Source: Sphingobacteriia bacterium | GTDB lineage: Bacteria > Bacteroidota > Bacteroidia > Chitinophagales > Chitinophagaceae | Direction: 5' to 3' | DNA length: 64,000 bases | NCBI GenBank assembly: GCA_947452295.1 | Contig: CANGCK010000001.1 | Coordinates: forward strand, 1-64,000 | Shown here: positions 9,737-19,130 of the stretch, piece by piece | Position numbering within the stretch: position 1 is the first letter of the stretch | How the letters are laid out: every line of letters starts with the position of its first letter | Made by a program: the position numbers and the translations under genes | Notes under the pieces: generated by a model | The model's database searches: none | Told to the model about the DNA's origin: nothing | Seen by the model: only the letters and a program-made list of their open reading frames with translations

Positions 9737-10087
9737 TTAAATCCATTTCAAAGCACCTTTTTTGTGTGCATATAAAAAACCCATGAACAATATAAAAAAG
9801 AAGATGACTATTTCAACAAAAGCCACCCATCCCATCCCCTTGGCAACAACTGCCCAAGGATATAAGAAAACCAATTCTACATCAAACACTAAGAAAATTA
9901 AAGCAAATAAATAATATCCTACATTTAGCTGCACCCATGTTTTACCTGTTGTAGGAATTCCACACTCATATGGCTCACCCTTTTGTTTGTTGGTAGATGG
10001 TTTTAAAACAATTTTAGATAATAAAATAGCAATTCCCGAAAAGGCAATAGCAGCTATCATTAGCACAATTAGCGAAGATGATCCCAT
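9737..10087 (-). CDS. nuoA: NADH-quinone oxidoreductase (complex I) subunit A
   Basis: First gene of the operon, a three-helix membrane subunit. The Cys-containing loop [13 protein letters not shown] and the acidic second helix ([15 protein letters not shown]) are diagnostic. I place the start at the ATG at 10087 (MGSSSLIVL, 116 residues); the longer reading frame to 10114 would need a TTG start and adds residues unlike other NuoA. The divergent amidohydrolase gene starts at 10205, so the operon promoter should lie in 10088-10204; I see no clean consensus there. Confidence 0.94.
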   Translation of the reverse strand: MGSSSLIVLMIAAIAFSGIAILLSKIVLKPSTNKQKGEPYECGIPTTGKTWVQLNVGYYLFALIFLVFDVELVFLYPWAVVAKGMGWVAFVEIVIFFFILFMGFLYAHKKGALKWI

Positions 10088-10204
10088 ACGCAAGTGTTTG
10101 TACGAATGTAACAATTATTTAAATATTACAAAACATGAGAAGAATCAGTATTTATACATCTTATTAACAATTATCTTCCACTATTTTAAAAGTCCCTTAT
10201 TTTT

Positions 10205-11746
10205 ATGGCTATGAACAAAATTAAACCAAGTTTTTGGCTGCTGATTGTATTTAGTATGAATACGATTTCGTTGTATGCCAGATCTATAATCGACAGTACG
10301 CAACTCATCACCAACGTCTATATTATTGATGGTACTGGCATCGCTGCAAAAAAGGGCGCTGTGCGCATTAAAAACAATATAATTATTGAAGTAGGAAACT
10401 TGCATCCCCTTAAAAATGAAGTAATCATTAACGGAAATGAATGGGTACTCTCTCCGGGATTTATTGATACCCATAGCCATCATTTTGGTGGATTGAAAAA
10501 CAAACCCGAAGCCATCCCAACTGCCAATCAGGGTATTACTACCATTACCATTGGTCAAGATGGAGAAAGTTACCCAATAGACACACTTGAAAACTTTTTT
10601 AAACAGCACGCAGTTGCCGTAAATGTTGCCAGCTATACCGGCCAAACAACACTAAGAGAGGCGGCTATGGGTGAAGGAAACATTTTAAGAGCATGCACGC
10701 CCGCTGAGTTACAAGCTATGAAAACAGCCATGACCCGTGAAATGCAAAAAGGATCTTTTGGCTTAGCAACCGGTTTAGAATACGAAGGTGCTTTTTATTC
10801 GGATAAGGATGAAGTTATGGAATTAGCTAAGATAGCTGCTGCATATAATGGCCGTTACATCAGTCATATTAGAAGTGAAGACATTCACTTAGATGAATCT
10901 ATCGACGAAATTATTGCCATTGGCCAACAAGCGAAATTACCTGTTCAAATTTCACACATAAAAATTGCAAAAAAAGACCAATGGAAAACTGCACCACAAT
11001 TACTACAGAAACTTCAAACAGCCAGAGCGGCTGGTATTAATATTACTGCAGATATATATCCATACAATTTTTGGAACTCTACCTTAAAAATATTATTCCC
11101 CAACAGAGATTATCAAAATGTTGCCAGCGCAGAATTTGCTGTAAACCAACTATTTGATGCCAACAAATCGATCCTAATACATTTTGCGCAAAACACCTCG
11201 TATGAAGGGAAAACAATTGCCGAAATAGCCACTATACGTAAAGAAACACCGGCCCGAACGCTTATCCATTTAATTGAAATAGCCAATGAATTTAAAAAAC
11301 AACATCCCGATTTTAAAGGGAATGTTGAAACAATTATGGGTAAGTCGATGGATGATGAAGATGTTGCAGATTTAATGAATTGGCCACATAGCAATATTTG
11401 TTCGGATGGATCTAGCAGTGGGCATCCCCGCGGCCATGGTGCTTTTACTAGGGTACTAGGACGTTATGTAAGAGCACAAAAATTAATGCCATTAGAAACC
11501 GCTATTTATAAAATGACCGGACTATCGGCCGAACATTTAGGCATTAAAAACAGGGGAATCATCAAGGCGGGCAACTATGCCGATTTGGTGTTGTTTAACC
11601 CAAAAACTGTGTTAGACAATGCGGATGTGAAAAATGGCACAGCCCTTTCTACTGGTATAGAAAAAGTTTGGGTAAACGGTCTGATTGTATACCAAAATCA
11701 ACAATCTACACACCATTACCCTGGTATGCTACTGAAAAATAATTAA
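10205..11746 (+). CDS. Secreted amidohydrolase, N-acyl-D-amino-acid deacylase (D-aminoacylase) family
   Basis: Metal-dependent amidohydrolase of 513 residues. After an N-terminal signal peptide (about residues 3-25, ending near LYARS) it has the small beta domain common to this superfamily, then the HxH metal motif in FIDTHSHHFGG (about residue 90), and later ISHIRSED, QISHIKIAK and the C-terminal KAGNYADLVLFNP. The ordering matches D-aminoacylases, which release D-amino acids from N-acyl or N-terminal D-residues. ATG codons at 10205 and 10211 are both possible; the second gives a tidier signal peptide. It heads a unit with the DUF1611 and epimerase genes, 22 bases before the next start. The signal peptide places it in the periplasm; exact substrate unknown. 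Confidence 0.85.
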   Translation: MAMNKIKPSFWLLIVFSMNTISLYARSIIDSTQLITNVYIIDGTGIAAKKGAVRIKNNIIIEVGNLHPLKNEVIINGNEWVLSPGFIDTHSHHFGGLKNKPEAIPTANQGITTITIGQDGESYPIDTLENFFKQHAVAVNVASYTGQTTLREAAMGEGNILRACTPAELQAMKTAMTREMQKGSFGLATGLEYEGAFYSDKDEVMELAKIAAAYNGRYISHIRSEDIHLDESIDEIIAIGQQAKLPVQISHIKIAKKDQWKTAPQLLQKLQTARAAGINITADIYPYNFWNSTLKILFPNRDYQNVASAEFAVNQLFDANKSILIHFAQNTSYEGKTIAEIATIRKETPARTLIHLIEIANEFKKQHPDFKGNVETIMGKSMDDEDVADLMNWPHSNICSDGSSSGHPRGHGAFTRVLGRYVRAQKLMPLETAIYKMTGLSAEHLGIKNRGIIKAGNYADLVLFNPKTVLDNADVKNGTALSTGIEKVWVNGLIVYQNQQSTHHYPGMLLKNN

Positions 11747-11768
11747 TCAATCTAAGAAATAAATTACA

Positions 11769-12818
11769 ATGAATAACGCATTGATTTTAACCAATGGTCT
11801 ATTAAACACAAGTGATGCAAAAACAGCACATGGCTTAATAAGAAGCACCGAAAGATTTACCATTGTTGGCGTAATAGATCATGCAGCAACAGCCGGTATA
11901 GATGCAGGAGAATTACTTGATGGAAAAAACAGACAAATTCCTATTTATGAAAATTTACAAGATGCACTTCATCAAAATAGCAATATTCAATTTTTAATTA
12001 TTGGCGTAGCTACAGTTGGTGGTTACCTCCCTGCAGACATGTTAATCATTATTCAATCGGCCATACAAAAAGGCATTTCTATTGTAAACGGATTACATGA
12101 ATACCTGAATGACCGAAAAGAAATGGTAGACTTAGCAACAGACTATGCAGTTGATTTAATTGATGTACGAAAACCTAAACAAAGAAAAGACTTGCATTTT
12201 TGGACAGGAAAAATCTTTGACATACAAGTGCCTATTATTGCTGTAATTGGGATGGACTGTGCAATGGGAAAAAGAACAACAGCAAGAATGTTAATGCAAG
12301 CTTGTAAAAAAAATGAGCTAAAAGCTGAAATGATTTATACCGGCCAAACTGGTTGGTTGCAAGGGGGTAAATATGGATTTATTTTCGACTCAACTTTAAA
12401 CGATTTTGTATCAGGCGAATTAGAAAATGCCATACTTACATGTAACAAAGAAACAGAACCCGATGTAATATTTTTAGAAGGACAATCTTCACTTAGAAAC
12501 CCAAGTGGCCCATGTGGCATAGAATTATTAATTTCAGGTAATGCTAAACACGTTGTATTGGTTCATGCGCCTAAAAGAATGTACTTCGACGATGATCCGC
12601 ATTGGGGGAAAATACCTTCAGTAGAATCCGAAATAGACATTATTCAAAAATTTGGTTCAACTGTAATAGCATTGGCACTAAATACAGAGCACTGCACACC
12701 AGAAGAATGCATTGCCTTTCAACAACAATATGAAACATCGTTAAACATTCCGGTTTTACTACCCATACAAGAAGGTGTAGAAAAATTAATTCCAACTTTG
12801 AAGCAACTTATAAAATGA
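11769..12818 (+). CDS. DUF1611 P-loop protein, DgcN-like (possible D-glutamate N-acetyltransferase)
   Basis: Cytoplasmic protein of 349 residues without signal peptide or membrane helix. The N-terminal half looks Rossmann-like (VGVIDHAATAG, FLIIGVATVGG) and the C-terminal half has a P-loop, GMDCAMGKRTT, at about residues 161-171, followed by EGQSSLRNPSGP. That two-domain plan is the DUF1611 family. Some family members (DgcN) have been reported to act on D-glutamate together with an enolase-superfamily partner (DgcA); the adjacent gene here is such a partner. Its stop overlaps the next start by 4 bases, so the two are translationally coupled. Family membership is seen; the D-glutamate role is inference. 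Confidence 0.8.
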   Translation: MNNALILTNGLLNTSDAKTAHGLIRSTERFTIVGVIDHAATAGIDAGELLDGKNRQIPIYENLQDALHQNSNIQFLIIGVATVGGYLPADMLIIIQSAIQKGISIVNGLHEYLNDRKEMVDLATDYAVDLIDVRKPKQRKDLHFWTGKIFDIQVPIIAVIGMDCAMGKRTTARMLMQACKKNELKAEMIYTGQTGWLQGGKYGFIFDSTLNDFVSGELENAILTCNKETEPDVIFLEGQSSLRNPSGPCGIELLISGNAKHVVLVHAPKRMYFDDDPHWGKIPSVESEIDIIQKFGSTVIALALNTEHCTPEECIAFQQQYETSLNIPVLLPIQEGVEKLIPTLKQLIK

Positions 12819-13882
12819 ACATAAAATCTATACGCAGTTTTATTAAACCTCTTGCACTAAAAAAACCTTATACCATTGCATACAATACCTATACAGATGT
12901 ATCGTTGGTGTTTACAGCAATTGAATTGTCTAACGGAATTATTGGATTGGGTTCTGCCAGCCCATCAGAAGATGTAGTAGGTGAAAGCCCGGAACAAACA
13001 CTGCTAAATTTAGAAACAGATTTTATTCAATCCTTTATAGGAAGAGATATACGCCATTTCCAACAAATCATTTCAGAAGTGAAAGAGCAATTTCCACATT
13101 TGCCCGGTACACTTGCTGCCCTTGATTTAGCGTTACATGATGCATTTGGGAAATACTTAAACATTCCGATAGTAGATTTTTACGGCAGAAAAATAAACGC
13201 ATTACCCACATCCGTTACCATTGGCATAAAATCGGTACAAGACACTTTACAAGAAGCTGCGGAATATGCACAAATGGGGTTTAAAATATTAAAAATAAAA
13301 ACGGGATTAAATATTGAAGAAGACATTGAGCGCATCGCTAAACTACATGATCAATTTCAACATCACTTCACCATAAGGGTAGACGCCAATCAGGGATACA
13401 ATTTGCAACAATTAACTCAATTTATTCAATCCACTCAACAATATGCCATTGAACTAATTGAACAACCCACACCTGTAGGGGAAGAAAATCACTTACTCCA
13501 ATTATCTGATCTTAATAGAAAATGTATTGCGGGTGACGAATCTGTCAAAGATCCTGCAGCTGCATTGTCATTTAGTATTCCGCCACAACCATTTGGTATT
13601 TTCAATATTAAATTAATGAAATGTGGCGGTATAAAAGGAGCACTTGAAATTGCCAATATTGCACAACATGCTAGCATTGACTTATTTTGGGGATGCAACG
13701 ATGAAAGTGCACTAAGCATTGCTGCTGCATTACATGTTGCTTATGCATGTAAACATACTAAATACCTCGATTTGGATGGCAGTTTAGATTTAGCGGAAGA
13801 TTTTGTAACCGGTGGATTTTACATTAAAGAGGGCAGCTTAATCTTAAATGATGGTGTGGGCTTGGGCATAAAAGGAATTTAA
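12815..13882 (+). CDS. Enolase-superfamily dipeptide epimerase or N-acetyl-D-Glu racemase (DgcA-like)
   Basis: A 355-residue member of the muconate-lactonizing-enzyme subgroup. The catalytic set is complete: KIK (Lys160, Lys162), metal ligands in RVDANQGY, ELIEQPTP and IAGDESV, and the opposite-face Lys in KLMKCGG. Near the C-terminus KYLDLDGS supplies the DxD motif that L-Ala-D/L-Glu epimerases use to bind the dipeptide amino group. This supports an acidic amino acid or dipeptide substrate, either a muropeptide L-Ala-D-Glu or N-acetyl-D-Glu as proposed for DgcA. It overlaps the DUF1611 gene by 4 bases, which favours a shared pathway. Confidence 0.85.
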   Translation: MNIKSIRSFIKPLALKKPYTIAYNTYTDVSLVFTAIELSNGIIGLGSASPSEDVVGESPEQTLLNLETDFIQSFIGRDIRHFQQIISEVKEQFPHLPGTLAALDLALHDAFGKYLNIPIVDFYGRKINALPTSVTIGIKSVQDTLQEAAEYAQMGFKILKIKTGLNIEEDIERIAKLHDQFQHHFTIRVDANQGYNLQQLTQFIQSTQQYAIELIEQPTPVGEENHLLQLSDLNRKCIAGDESVKDPAAALSFSIPPQPFGIFNIKLMKCGGIKGALEIANIAQHASIDLFWGCNDESALSIAAALHVAYACKHTKYLDLDGSLDLAEDFVTGGFYIKEGSLILNDGVGLGIKGI

Positions 13883-13940
13883 AACACAGTTGTTGGTTAA
13901 GTAAAATTCTTCTACCCTGATCGGATTAATCATCATGCAA

Positions 13941-14879
13941 CTACTTCACAATAAATACAGCCGGAACTGGCCGTTGTCCTTCTTTGTCACTAGGCTGTAT
14001 GGTTTGTTTACCGTTTATTAACATACAACTGCTGCCTCCACCATCTAAATTAAGTGCTTCTTCACAACCAACTTGAATGAGCATTTCAGCCAACTGCTGC
14101 AAATCGGCGCCTTCGGCTTTTCCAGGGAAACGTCCTTCTACAACCATTACAATCAATTCATTATTACGAGTATAACCCATTGCAGTTCTGGGATGCTTGT
14201 CAAACAAAGCCTTCCCGGTAAACTTAAGTTCTTCATTGTTAGTAATTGCTATACTATGGTGTTGAACCAATACAGGACCACCTCCTATGGCCGTTTGCAT
14301 TTTCCATTTTTTAAATTTGGCTGTTTTTGGCAGTTGTTGAAGCCTAACATCAGGAAAAGAATCTTTAAAAAATGGAACAACAGTTTGCGAGGCAAATGGA
14401 AACCTGGAAGCCGAGTCGGTATAAAGCCATGCCACATCGGCATTTCGCCTTGTATTAATACCAATAGCACTACCAAAGGGGTGCTTATATATTAGCGTAT
14501 CTTTCCCTTTACCTGCAATGGTTTGTTTATTGTAAGCCAATAGTTTTTTGTTGTTGATTACAACATTTAAATTGGTGTTGTGAAGGAATTCGAAAAATGT
14601 GGCATTAACCACCAATAAAGGGTTCCCTTCTTGTGCAAAGTATGCCAAAGGAGTATATCGTTTGCCATTACCCACTTGCGTGGTAAATGTAAGTGCTTTA
14701 TCGTGCAATGGAGCAATAAAGTAAAATGCTTTATTGGGCTTTCCATTTAAAGAATCATTGGTAAAATAAACATGAACCCCTGTGGGTAATGGTTGGTACA
14801 GTGAATCCACATTTTTCCATTGAACTTGTCCGTAAACAACCAATGGAAATAACAAGACAGTATGGACAAATACTTTCAT
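13941..14879 (-). CDS. Secreted phosphodiester glycosidase (NAGPA) family protein
   Basis: Protein of 312 residues with a signal peptide (MKVFVHTVLLFPLVVYG). The C-terminal half carries the family landmarks: GGGPVLVQ, RTAMGYTRNNELIVMVVEGR and NLDGGGSSCMLINGK. The fold removes phosphodiester-linked sugars in the animal uncovering enzyme; bacterial members are exported and mostly of unknown substrate. I start it at ATG 14879; the frame extends to a TTG at 14888. It runs convergently with the epimerase gene and lies 33 bases downstream of lipA on the same strand. Confidence 0.82.
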   Translation of the reverse strand: MKVFVHTVLLFPLVVYGQVQWKNVDSLYQPLPTGVHVYFTNDSLNGKPNKAFYFIAPLHDKALTFTTQVGNGKRYTPLAYFAQEGNPLLVVNATFFEFLHNTNLNVVINNKKLLAYNKQTIAGKGKDTLIYKHPFGSAIGINTRRNADVAWLYTDSASRFPFASQTVVPFFKDSFPDVRLQQLPKTAKFKKWKMQTAIGGGPVLVQHHSIAITNNEELKFTGKALFDKHPRTAMGYTRNNELIVMVVEGRFPGKAEGADLQQLAEMLIQVGCEEALNLDGGGSSCMLINGKQTIQPSDKEGQRPVPAVFIVK

Positions 14880-14913
14880 ACAACACAATTAAATATAAAT
14901 TATAAAAAGTGAA

Positions 14914-15846
14914 TTATCCTTTTTCGATCATCCATTTGTTTCTACCAAAACCCGGTATCACATGTTTTTCACTATGGTAAGAGGAACGAACTAATGGTCC
15001 ACTTTCTACATAATCAAAACCAATAGAATAGCCTATTTCTCTTAATTCTGCAAATTCATCGGGATGAACAAACCGTTGAACAGGCAAATGCTTTTTGGTA
15101 GGCTGCAAGTACTGCCCAAGTGTTAAGACATCTGTTCCTACGGCCACTAAATCGTGCATGCTTTGTATTACTTCTTCTTTAGTTTCCCCTAATCCAAGCA
15201 TTATACCCGTCTTGGTACGCATTCCTCCCTTTTTAAGGGTTTCTAGCACGGTTAAACTACGATTATATTTGGCTTGTATTCTTACTTGTTTAGTGATGCG
15301 TTCTACTGTTTCCATATTATGGCTCACCACTTCGGGTGCTGCATCAATAATTCGTTGAATTTGATCAGTAAAACCCCTGAAATCAGGAATCAAAGTTTCT
15401 AATGTAGTATGGGGATTTAAGTTTTTTATTGCTTTGATGGTATTATACCAAATAGTAGATCCCCCATCTTTTAATTCATCTCTATCCACACTGGTAACTA
15501 CTGCATGTTTTACTTTCATCAGATGTATTGCTTCTGCAACACGCTGTGGTTCATCCCAATCTACTGAAGCCGGACGGCCGGTAGCCACAGCACAAAAACC
15601 ACAACTTCTGGTACATACATTACCTAAAATCATAAATGTTGCGGTTCCCTCGCCCCAACATTCGCCCATATTAGGACAATTGCCACTTTCACAGATTGTA
15701 TGAAGTTTATGGGTATCAACTAGTCCCCTTACATGTTTATAACTCTCGCCTATTGGCAATTTAACCCTCAACCAATTGGGCTTTTTTAGCGGAAATTCAT
15801 TGGTTATATTGGTCTCTATCTTTGGTACTACCGGTAATTCTTGCAT
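14914..15846 (-). CDS. lipA: Lipoyl synthase
   Basis: Radical SAM enzyme of 310 residues that inserts two sulfurs into protein-bound octanoate to make lipoyl groups for 2-oxoacid dehydrogenases. Both clusters are encoded: the auxiliary cluster motif [12 protein letters not shown] (Cx4Cx5C) and the radical SAM motif CTRSCGFC (Cx3Cx2C). The C-terminal SSYHSEKH segment contains the conserved Ser that ligates the auxiliary cluster. Length and start (ATG 15846) are normal. Confidence 0.97.
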   Translation of the reverse strand: MQELPVVPKIETNITNEFPLKKPNWLRVKLPIGESYKHVRGLVDTHKLHTICESGNCPNMGECWGEGTATFMILGNVCTRSCGFCAVATGRPASVDWDEPQRVAEAIHLMKVKHAVVTSVDRDELKDGGSTIWYNTIKAIKNLNPHTTLETLIPDFRGFTDQIQRIIDAAPEVVSHNMETVERITKQVRIQAKYNRSLTVLETLKKGGMRTKTGIMLGLGETKEEVIQSMHDLVAVGTDVLTLGQYLQPTKKHLPVQRFVHPDEFAELREIGYSIGFDYVESGPLVRSSYHSEKHVIPGFGRNKWMIEKG

Positions 15847-15880
15847 GCTGCTACTATTCTTAAATGAACGGCAAAATTAA

Positions 15881-16714
15881 CTACTTTCTACTTCCAAAAG
15901 TAATGGCAACGTATGCATTAAAAAATAAGTTTTTTTCCTCGTTAAACAACAGCATTGGCATTTTTTGGCTATAAAACTCGGCATTTACCCCTACTTCAAT
16001 AGCAGAAAGTACTTCATTATACCTCCCATAATCAAACCGCAATGCAGCTTTGGCATGTGCACCGGGCACAAATTTTGTTTCAGAAAGCCCTTTAAATACC
16101 CCGCTTTTGCCAATTACATCAATATTTTGGTCTAAGTTTAAAAATACTTCTTCATTATCAGGACTGTACTTAATAGACTCTCTCTGTCCAATTGTTTTAT
16201 TATTTACATCTAAATAATATGGCTTTAATAAACCTGCAGAAATACCCCCACCATAAACAGCACTAACTGCCACACCGTTCTTGTTGCCTTTTCCACCAAT
16301 TAACTTTTGTTGGCCAAATCCTACCTTTAAATAATAAAAATTATTTATTTTACCATAAATGTAGTTCGACACAAATATGAAACCCTGGTTACTTGATTGT
16401 GAGGGTATCCGCTCTTCTTTAGGATGCTTATGCTCACCTAATTCTACCCACCACAAATTGGTTTTTGAAACCGATTTGAATTTTCCCTTCTCATACATCA
16501 ATCCCCAACCATCGGTATTAAGTTTAATCCCAAAAGCACTTTGTTTTTGAAAAATCAAAGCCCCTTCTTCCTCCTGTTTAATCAATTGATTAATGCGCTC
16601 TCTTCGTTCTGCTTTCTTTTGTATACGGGTAGGCTCCTTGCTGCCAGCTGTATTTTGCTGTGCCATACCACTTAATCCGATTAAAACGAAAACTACCAAT
16701 ATTATTTTCTTCAC
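15881..16714 (-). CDS. Exported hypothetical protein, probable outer-membrane beta-barrel
   Basis: A 277-residue protein with a clear signal peptide (KKIILVVFVLIGLSGMAQQ). A charged Lys/Arg/Glu-rich segment follows (about residues 28-50), then alternating hydrophobic strands rich in Tyr, Phe and Gly and a C-terminal strand NAYVAITFG that resembles the end of an outer-membrane barrel. The start codon appears to be GTG at 16714, as no in-frame ATG lies nearby. No family function is recognised. It sits directly upstream of lipA on the same strand (34-base gap), which may only mean shared transcription. Confidence 0.65.
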   Translation of the reverse strand: MKKIILVVFVLIGLSGMAQQNTAGSKEPTRIQKKAERRERINQLIKQEEEGALIFQKQSAFGIKLNTDGWGLMYEKGKFKSVSKTNLWWVELGEHKHPKEERIPSQSSNQGFIFVSNYIYGKINNFYYLKVGFGQQKLIGGKGNKNGVAVSAVYGGGISAGLLKPYYLDVNNKTIGQRESIKYSPDNEEVFLNLDQNIDVIGKSGVFKGLSETKFVPGAHAKAALRFDYGRYNEVLSAIEVGVNAEFYSQKMPMLLFNEEKNLFFNAYVAITFGSRK

Positions 16715-16759
16715 GCGTATGTTATTTGTTCAATGTAAATTTAGGGCAAAATTGATGCA

Positions 16760-17164
16760 ATGACCGCACAAATTATTTATTCAGGCAACTTAAGAACTAC
16801 TGCAACACACCTTCAAAGCAGCACCATTATTGAAACCGATGCGCCAACCGATAACCAAGGCAAAGGAGAGCGCTTTTCTCCCACAGATTTAGTAGCAACT
16901 GCTTTAGCCACTTGCATGATTACTACCATGGGCATAAAAGCTAATTCCATGAATATACAGTTGGATGGCACTAAAGCTGATGTTACCAAAATCATGGCAA
17001 GTGATCCCAGAAGAATCGGTAAAATTGTTGTTCACCTTTTTTTTCCTGCATCGCTGGAATTAGACGAAAAACAAAAGGAAATACTCGAAAGAACTGCGCG
17101 CACCTGCCCTGTTGAAAGAACACTCCATCCCGATGTTGAACTTGACTTACAGTTTAACTGGTAG
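16760..17164 (+). CDS. OsmC-family peroxiredoxin-like protein
   Basis: Protein of 134 residues with both redox cysteines of the OsmC/Ohr superfamily: Cys52 in ALATCMITTMG and Cys116 in RTCPVERTL. Family members reduce organic hydroperoxides using this Cys pair. The sequence SPTDLVATALATCM is typical of the YhfA/OsmC-like branch rather than Ohr. Single-gene unit: divergent from the preceding exported protein and convergent with the DUF2851 gene, only 9 bases from its stop. Confidence 0.88.
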   Translation: MTAQIIYSGNLRTTATHLQSSTIIETDAPTDNQGKGERFSPTDLVATALATCMITTMGIKANSMNIQLDGTKADVTKIMASDPRRIGKIVVHLFFPASLELDEKQKEILERTARTCPVERTLHPDVELDLQFNW

Positions 17165-17173
17165 ATAGACACA

Positions 17174-18439
17174 CTATTTTAATATACCGTTGCCTATTGC
17201 ACAAGTTAAGCAAGCTTTTTTTTCACAAAAAAATTGTTGTAATTGAATAAGCGCTTGTGAATGTAATGCGCAATTGTTTGTTACTGGTAGTTCCTGCCAT
17301 TTCCGCAACAATTTGTTTTGCTCTGCTGGTAAATGGTACAAGAGCTTTATGGCCCTATCAATATAATGAGAATGGTTTCTACTTATGCCATAAGCATATA
17401 AAAACGGTACAATTGCATTGATGACAATCGACTGTTGCAATTCTTTACCAGAATGCTTCTCAATGAATGTTTCCTCGTCATCAAACTGATAATGGTTACA
17501 CCAATAAGGCTGTACATTTACATGAAATAATTTCATTAAATGCAGATGATCTGAGGTTGATTTAATTTTTTCTGCCAAATGAGGATGCTGTAAAATAAGC
17601 GCAACCAACTGAGAAAATCGGATGGTAGGGAACCCAGCCGGCCTCATTCTTAAAAATGCTACTTGCTGCTTTAATTGTTTGAGTGCATATTTTTTCTGGA
17701 GAAATGAATACTCTTTTTGTAATGATTGAGGATAAGTTCCTTTAAAATCGCCATCTAACAGTCCGGCCTGCCCCATCAGCAATGCTTCTAGCTGTATTGG
17801 CTGATGACTACATCTTTGCATTACCCCCCAGGGAATGGATTGTATAACTAATTCAAATACCGGCCCATTTACTTTCCCTCCAAATACACGTGCTACCATT
17901 TGCCATAAAACCCATTCCCAATTTCCGTTGGTAGTATTAATTTTCTCTAAAAGATAACTGGCTTTTTGGTTGATGCGTTCAACTGCTAACCGCTCTTTCC
18001 ATGAAGCCCATACCAATTCACTAATAGAAGGCAACCAATTTTTACAAGGGAGCAGATCGGCCGACTGTATGAGTTGTTGGTACTTGTCTAATAAAGTTCT
18101 TGCCACCAATCCATTTAACACTAATGTTGGAATTGTATTTCCATGATGGTCAACAACAGGCTTGTCATCCATCCAAACAACATGCAAAATGATATTTTGG
18201 TACCGCACATCATTTTGATGACCATGTTTAAACCAGTCCGACGAGTTCACGTGCAACTCTATATTACCCACCCATCTTGTATTGTTGACATCAATAATAC
18301 CTTCTAAAAAATCGGGTCCTTGATTGGTGTTTAAAAAGCCTTGTTTAATGATTTTTACCGGAAAACCTTCCGTTGTATATAAATTATTAAGTCTAAAATA
18401 ACGAAACTGCCAAATGAACTGCAACAATTTTTCATTCAT
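17174..18439 (-). CDS. DUF2851 family protein
   Basis: Cytoplasmic protein of 421 residues. The N-terminal pattern LLQFIWQFRYF, NQGPDFLEGIIDVNN and GNIELHVNSSDWFKHGH is characteristic of the Bacteroidota family DUF2851, whose function is not established. The Asp/Glu/His-rich N-terminal motif (GPDF...GNIELHV) is reminiscent of nuclease folds, which is only a guess. A C-terminal Cys cluster (CEKKACLTCAIG) could bind metal. The start at ATG 18439 is normal. Confidence 0.8.
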   Translation of the reverse strand: MNEKLLQFIWQFRYFRLNNLYTTEGFPVKIIKQGFLNTNQGPDFLEGIIDVNNTRWVGNIELHVNSSDWFKHGHQNDVRYQNIILHVVWMDDKPVVDHHGNTIPTLVLNGLVARTLLDKYQQLIQSADLLPCKNWLPSISELVWASWKERLAVERINQKASYLLEKINTTNGNWEWVLWQMVARVFGGKVNGPVFELVIQSIPWGVMQRCSHQPIQLEALLMGQAGLLDGDFKGTYPQSLQKEYSFLQKKYALKQLKQQVAFLRMRPAGFPTIRFSQLVALILQHPHLAEKIKSTSDHLHLMKLFHVNVQPYWCNHYQFDDEETFIEKHSGKELQQSIVINAIVPFLYAYGISRNHSHYIDRAIKLLYHLPAEQNKLLRKWQELPVTNNCALHSQALIQLQQFFCEKKACLTCAIGNGILK

Positions 18440-18504
18440 ATTATAGGTTACTTACTCCTATAAAATTATTGCTTAAAACAAGAGTATAAATACCTGTTTT
18501 TTAT

Positions 18505-19089
18505 TTACATATTTATTGTATTCAAAGCTTGTACAACACTGCTAACTGGCAATCCCATTACATTGTAAAAATCGCCATTAATTGCTGCAATACCTACTAC
18601 ACCTATCCATTCTTGAATAGCGTATGCACCCGCTTTATCATAAGGCTTATACTGGTCTACATAAAAAGTTATTTGCTCCTGAGAAAGCGCATGAAATTGA
18701 ACATGGGTTGTAACTGAGAATTTTTGCACCAGTTGATTTTTCATCAGCACCACACCTGTAATTACCCGATGGGTTTTACCCGATAACCTAGTGAGAATAT
18801 CTATAGCATGCGCTCTATCTATTGGTTTATTAATTACTTCATTGTCTAAGACCACAATAGTGTCTGCAGCAAGTACTACCTGACTTTCGTCAAATTCTTG
18901 TTGAAATTTTAAATGATCAATAACAGCCGAAGCTTTTTGAGTAGCTATGTATATAGGAATTTCTGCTACCGGCATTTCGGAAGAAAAAGCTTCATCGGTA
19001 GATTGAACCACCACTTTAAACGGAATTTCTGCCCACTCCAATAGTTGTTTTCTTCTAGGTGATTGTGAAGCTAAAATAATTTCTTGCAT
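18505..19089 (-). CDS. maf: Maf-like nucleoside triphosphate pyrophosphatase
   Basis: A 194-residue Maf/Ham1-type protein that hydrolyses non-canonical or pyrimidine nucleoside triphosphates to monophosphates. The nucleotide-binding N-terminus LASQSPRRKQLLEWA, the central VVLAADTIVVLDNEVINKP and the C-terminal YKPYDKAGAYAIQEW are all intact. The DKAGAYxIQ motif groups it with the dTTP/UTP-preferring YhdE type. It forms a probable operon with the prenyltransferase (41-base gap) and the KdsC-like phosphatase upstream. Confidence 0.92.
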   Translation of the reverse strand: MQEIILASQSPRRKQLLEWAEIPFKVVVQSTDEAFSSEMPVAEIPIYIATQKASAVIDHLKFQQEFDESQVVLAADTIVVLDNEVINKPIDRAHAIDILTRLSGKTHRVITGVVLMKNQLVQKFSVTTHVQFHALSQEQITFYVDQYKPYDKAGAYAIQEWIGVVGIAAINGDFYNVMGLPVSSVVQALNTINM

Positions 19090-19130
19090 GTGATAATAAT
19101 TAATAAGTGCTAGTTATTTCATCCCACTCG

